Source of the DNA: Planctomycetota bacterium
GTDB lineage: Bacteria > Planctomycetota > Phycisphaerae > Sedimentisphaerales > Anaerobacaceae
DNA: 15,599 bases
Assembly (NCBI GenBank): GCA_020344865.1
Contig: CP070830.1
Location: forward strand, 978,925-994,523
Direction of reading: 5' to 3'
Both the position numbers and the translations under genes were made by a program. Positions 13,466-15,599 of the stretch are shown one piece after another. The notes under the pieces were generated by a model, which was not told the origin of the DNA, ran no database searches, and saw only the letters and a program-made list of their open reading frames with translations. Every line of letters begins with the position of its first letter. Positions within the stretch are counted from its first letter, which is position 1.

Positions 13466-14575
13466 ATGGTAGATATAAGGACAATATTAGCAGAGGCAAT
13501 AGAGAGGGGCGCGAGCGATGTTCACATCAACGTCGGCATGCCGCCCATATTGAGAAAGAATACGGAATTAATCAACATGGACTTTGGTGACGTCAGCAAC
13601 GAAGATGCAAAAGAGATGGTGCTTACGATGGTCGGACCGGACCGATTCAAGAAACTTAAAGAGCAGAGAGACCTTGATTTCTCGACGACCCTCGACGACG
13701 GCCATAGGTTCCGAGTCAACGCCCATTACCAGCGTGATACCGTCGCAATCTCCTTTCGAGTGATTCCAAATCAAATTCCTTCCATAGATGACCTGCATCT
13801 GCCACCGATAATGAAAGAGCTTACAGACCTGCCAAGGGGATTGGTACTGGTAACCGGCCATACCGGTTCGGGAAAAAGTACCAGCTTAGCAGCCATGGTG
13901 GGACTGATAAATACGAAGTACCGAAAACGTATAATAACCTTGGAGGACCCTGTCGAGTACGCTTTAGAGAACAAAATGTGTATGATAGAGCAGCGTGAAA
14001 TTGGCTCTGACTGTCCGGAATTTGCATCGGGACTAAGGCATGTCCTGCGTCAGGACCCGGATATCATTATGGTCGGTGAAATGCGAGATTTGGAGACTAC
14101 CAGTTCGACGATCACCGCCGCCGAAACCGGACACCTCGTGTTCAGCACGTTGCATACGATAAATGCCCCACAGACTGTTGAACGGATCATTGATATTTAC
14201 CCCGCAACACAGCAGAATCAGATTCGAACAATGCTCGCAAATACTCTTCAAGCCGTTATCTCCCAGACCCTCTTTAGGCGGATAGATGAGCCGGGAATGG
14301 TGCCTTGCGGGGAAATCCTCCTGTGCACATCCGCCGTCAGAAACTGTATTCGCGAGAATAGAATCTACGAGATACCAAACATTATTGAGACATCGAGAAG
14401 GGTGGGCATGCAGAACCTGGACAGTTCTATCGCCGACATGTACTTCAAGGGCTATATTGACAGAGAAGAAGCAATTGCACGGTCTAATAATCCGGGGAAG
14501 ATGGAAAAAACACTTATTCCTACGGAGCAATTTGAAGTCGCGCAACCAGCTGAAGTAATGGTTAACGAAGGATAA
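13466..14575 (+). CDS. pilT: Pilus retraction ATPase PilT
   Basis: A 369-residue hexameric ATPase that in type IV pilus systems depolymerises the pilus and drives twitching. It shows the PAS-like N-terminal domain with GASDVHINVG (15-24), Walker A GHTGSGKST (131-139), LEDPVEY (159-165), Walker B DPDIIMVGE (198-206), the TGHLVFSTLHT box (221-231), and the PilT-type C-terminal region with RNCIREN (292-298) and RVGMQNLDSSI (312-322). It lacks the zinc motif and long N-terminus of PilB, which supports PilT. Walker A has His at the position usually occupied by Pro or Thr (GHTGSGKST). AAGAGG (13452-13457) is 8 nt before the ATG. It lies 63 bp after the PilB gene and before pilC. The C-terminus after residue 345 is an ordinary short tail. 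Confidence 0.93.
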   Translation: MVDIRTILAEAIERGASDVHINVGMPPILRKNTELINMDFGDVSNEDAKEMVLTMVGPDRFKKLKEQRDLDFSTTLDDGHRFRVNAHYQRDTVAISFRVIPNQIPSIDDLHLPPIMKELTDLPRGLVLVTGHTGSGKSTSLAAMVGLINTKYRKRIITLEDPVEYALENKMCMIEQREIGSDCPEFASGLRHVLRQDPDIIMVGEMRDLETTSSTITAAETGHLVFSTLHTINAPQTVERIIDIYPATQQNQIRTMLANTLQAVISQTLFRRIDEPGMVPCGEILLCTSAVRNCIRENRIYEIPNIIETSRRVGMQNLDSSIADMYFKGYIDREEAIARSNNPGKMEKTLIPTEQFEVAQPAEVMVNEG

Positions 14576-14628
14576 AAGACCTGGTCCCAAAGGCCCCGAG
14601 AACCCGGCTTGACCGCTCTTTATAAATT

Positions 14629-14656
14629 ATGACAAACCTCTTTTATTTATTATATT
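14629..14656 (+). promoter_or_regulatory. Candidate internal promoter before pilC
   Basis: ATGACA (14629-14634), a 16-bp AT-rich spacer and TATATT (14651-14656). A start 6-8 nt after the -10 would fall on the pilC ATG at 14663, which has no ribosome binding site. AT-rich spacers can mimic promoters, so this is weak. Confidence 0.3.
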
Positions 14657-14662
14657 TTAAAT

Positions 14663-15599
14663 ATGAGAATCGATAGCTCTACATCAATGGTCAGGGAAGA
14701 TTCTCGAGGGGGCAGGGTACTAGCAGAGCAAACGCAATACCAGCGTGCTACGAGCGAGCATTCAGCCATGGGCTCGCCACAGACGGCCCTCGAGAGGTTA
14801 CAGAGTTTTAGGGTCGAATCCGGCCCAAGCAACAAAGACATACTTAATTTTACCAATCAGCTTGCTGTTATGGTTCGGGCTGGTATAAGTCTTCAGGACT
14901 CCCTCGAATCGATAGCCGAACAAGTGGCGAACCAAAAGTTCAAGGCGGTGATTGTCGATTTGAAAAATCAAATCGAAGCCGGCCAAAGCTTTTCGCAGGC
15001 TCTTGCACACCACAGCCAAATTTTCAGCAATCTTTATATAAATATGGTAGCCGCAGCTGAGGCTTCCGGTTCCTTGAGCGCAATGCTACAAAAGTTGGTA
15101 GAGTATCTCGACCAGGAGGCTGAGACCCGCTCACAGATAAAGGGAGCTATGATTTATCCGATTATCATAGCGGTTATGGCCGTTGGAGTGACTATCTTCC
15201 TGCTCTGCTTTGTTCTGCCAAGGTTCACCGCAATATTTGCTGGAAAGGAACATTTGCTACCCGCCCCCACTAAAGTACTTATGGCAAGCAGTTCATTCTT
15301 GCGCAGTTACTGGTTCATTATCGTGCCGTTTGTGGCGGGAGCATTTGGAGGCTTTCTGTACTTTATCCGCACAGCTGTCGGCCGGCTGTGGTGGGATAAA
15401 ACAAAGCTGGCGTTGCCACTTGTAAAAACACTGTGTCAAAATCTTTATATAACGCGAAGTCTGCACACAATGGGCGTATTGACCAAGGCCGGTGTCCCCA
15501 TTTTGAATACCATCTCGATAACGGCACAGATCGCCGGAAACGTACTTTATAAAGACATGTGGCTCGCCGTCCATAGCCAAGTCTGTCAGGGCAAGAAAA
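14663..15599 (+). CDS. pilC: PilC/GspF-type inner-membrane platform protein (3' end outside window)
   Basis: The frame is open from ATG 14663 to the window end: 312 residues, partial. It begins with about 58 residues of Ser/Gln/Glu-rich, probably disordered sequence. The first GspF domain (about 62-187) contains FTNQLAVMVRAGISLQDSL (63-81), EAGQSFSQAL (105-114), MVAAAEASGSL (128-138) and the membrane segment 163-187. A second hydrophobic stretch lies at about 214-236, and the second GspF repeat starts at about 258 with NLYITRSLHTMGVLTKAGVPIL. PilC is the rotary platform on which PilB and PilT act. Start choice: an in-frame stop lies at 14630-14632, and ATG 14663 is the first start after it; no Shine-Dalgarno precedes it, and ATG 14687 or 14768 are alternatives. 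The usual short PilC N-terminal beta-type segment is not recognisable. It is 87 bp after pilT and ends the visible operon. Confidence 0.9.
   Translation, partial: MRIDSSTSMVREDSRGGRVLAEQTQYQRATSEHSAMGSPQTALERLQSFRVESGPSNKDILNFTNQLAVMVRAGISLQDSLESIAEQVANQKFKAVIVDLKNQIEAGQSFSQALAHHSQIFSNLYINMVAAAEASGSLSAMLQKLVEYLDQEAETRSQIKGAMIYPIIIAVMAVGVTIFLLCFVLPRFTAIFAGKEHLLPAPTKVLMASSSFLRSYWFIIVPFVAGAFGGFLYFIRTAVGRLWWDKTKLALPLVKTLCQNLYITRSLHTMGVLTKAGVPILNTISITAQIAGNVLYKDMWLAVHSQVCQGKK

Noticed and set aside
14809..14825. GGTCGAATCC resembling a tRNA T-loop
   Set aside because: It lies inside the pilC frame with no acceptor, D or anticodon stems around it.
15029..15452. Direct repeat AATCTTTATATAA in pilC (15029-15041 and 15440-15452)
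   Set aside because: Each copy encodes the same NLYI motif in the two GspF half-repeats, so the protein explains it; it is not a mobile or regulatory repeat.
1..15599. CRISPR arrays, insertion sequences or integration sites
   Set aside because: No regularly spaced repeats, transposase-like frames, terminal inverted repeats or tRNA-borne direct repeats were seen.

Overview
The window looks like a chromosomal segment of a Gram-negative bacterium, most plausibly of the Planctomycetota/Phycisphaerae type. That assignment is an inference from three things: the gene families, moderate GC, and the PadR plus HAAS-type membrane protein module. No marker such as rRNA is present to prove it. Nearly all genes lie on the + strand; the exception is a short ribosomal protein gene on the - strand.

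Layout. (1) Positions 1-525 hold the 3' end of a sugar isomerase resembling the C-terminal domain of L-fucose isomerase. (2) Positions 574-4575 hold a regulatory/membrane module: a sigma70-like promoter, a PadR-family repressor, and two tandem paralogous single-pass membrane proteins. Each paralogue has an N-terminal HAAS/permease-prefix-like helical domain and a C-terminal segment resembling the globular domain of the type II secretion pseudopilin GspG. The paralogues are almost identical in DNA at both ends but diverged in the middle. (3) rpsU (ribosomal protein bS21) lies on the - strand at 4649-4825, with a clear intrinsic terminator abutting the stop codon of the preceding convergent gene. 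(4) The housekeeping genes hflX (ribosome-associated GTPase, TTG start) and gpsA (glycerol-3-phosphate dehydrogenase) follow, each with its own recognisable promoter. (5) A 545-bp non-coding stretch (7538-8082) contains several inverted repeats. Two of these helices exclude each other, so it may encode a structured RNA or a long leader. A promoter-like element near 7892-7920 faces the next operon.

(6) From 8083 to the window end runs a type IV pilus / type II secretion-like assembly operon in the order pilM, pilN, pilO, a PilP/GspC-like membrane protein, a PilB/GspE assembly ATPase, the retraction ATPase pilT, and pilC (cut by the window end). In the known model, PilM (cytoplasmic, actin-like), PilN and PilO (membrane heterodimer) and a PilP-like protein form the inner-membrane alignment complex. 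PilC is the platform, PilB drives extension and PilT drives retraction. No secretin or pilin gene is inside the window, so those must lie elsewhere.

The most unusual items are the GspG-like domains in PadR-linked membrane proteins, the mosaic conservation of that tandem pair, and the candidate RNA structure at 7666-7777. Within the pilus genes, notable features are the long low-complexity cytoplasmic tail on the PilP-like protein and a possible leaderless start for pilC.
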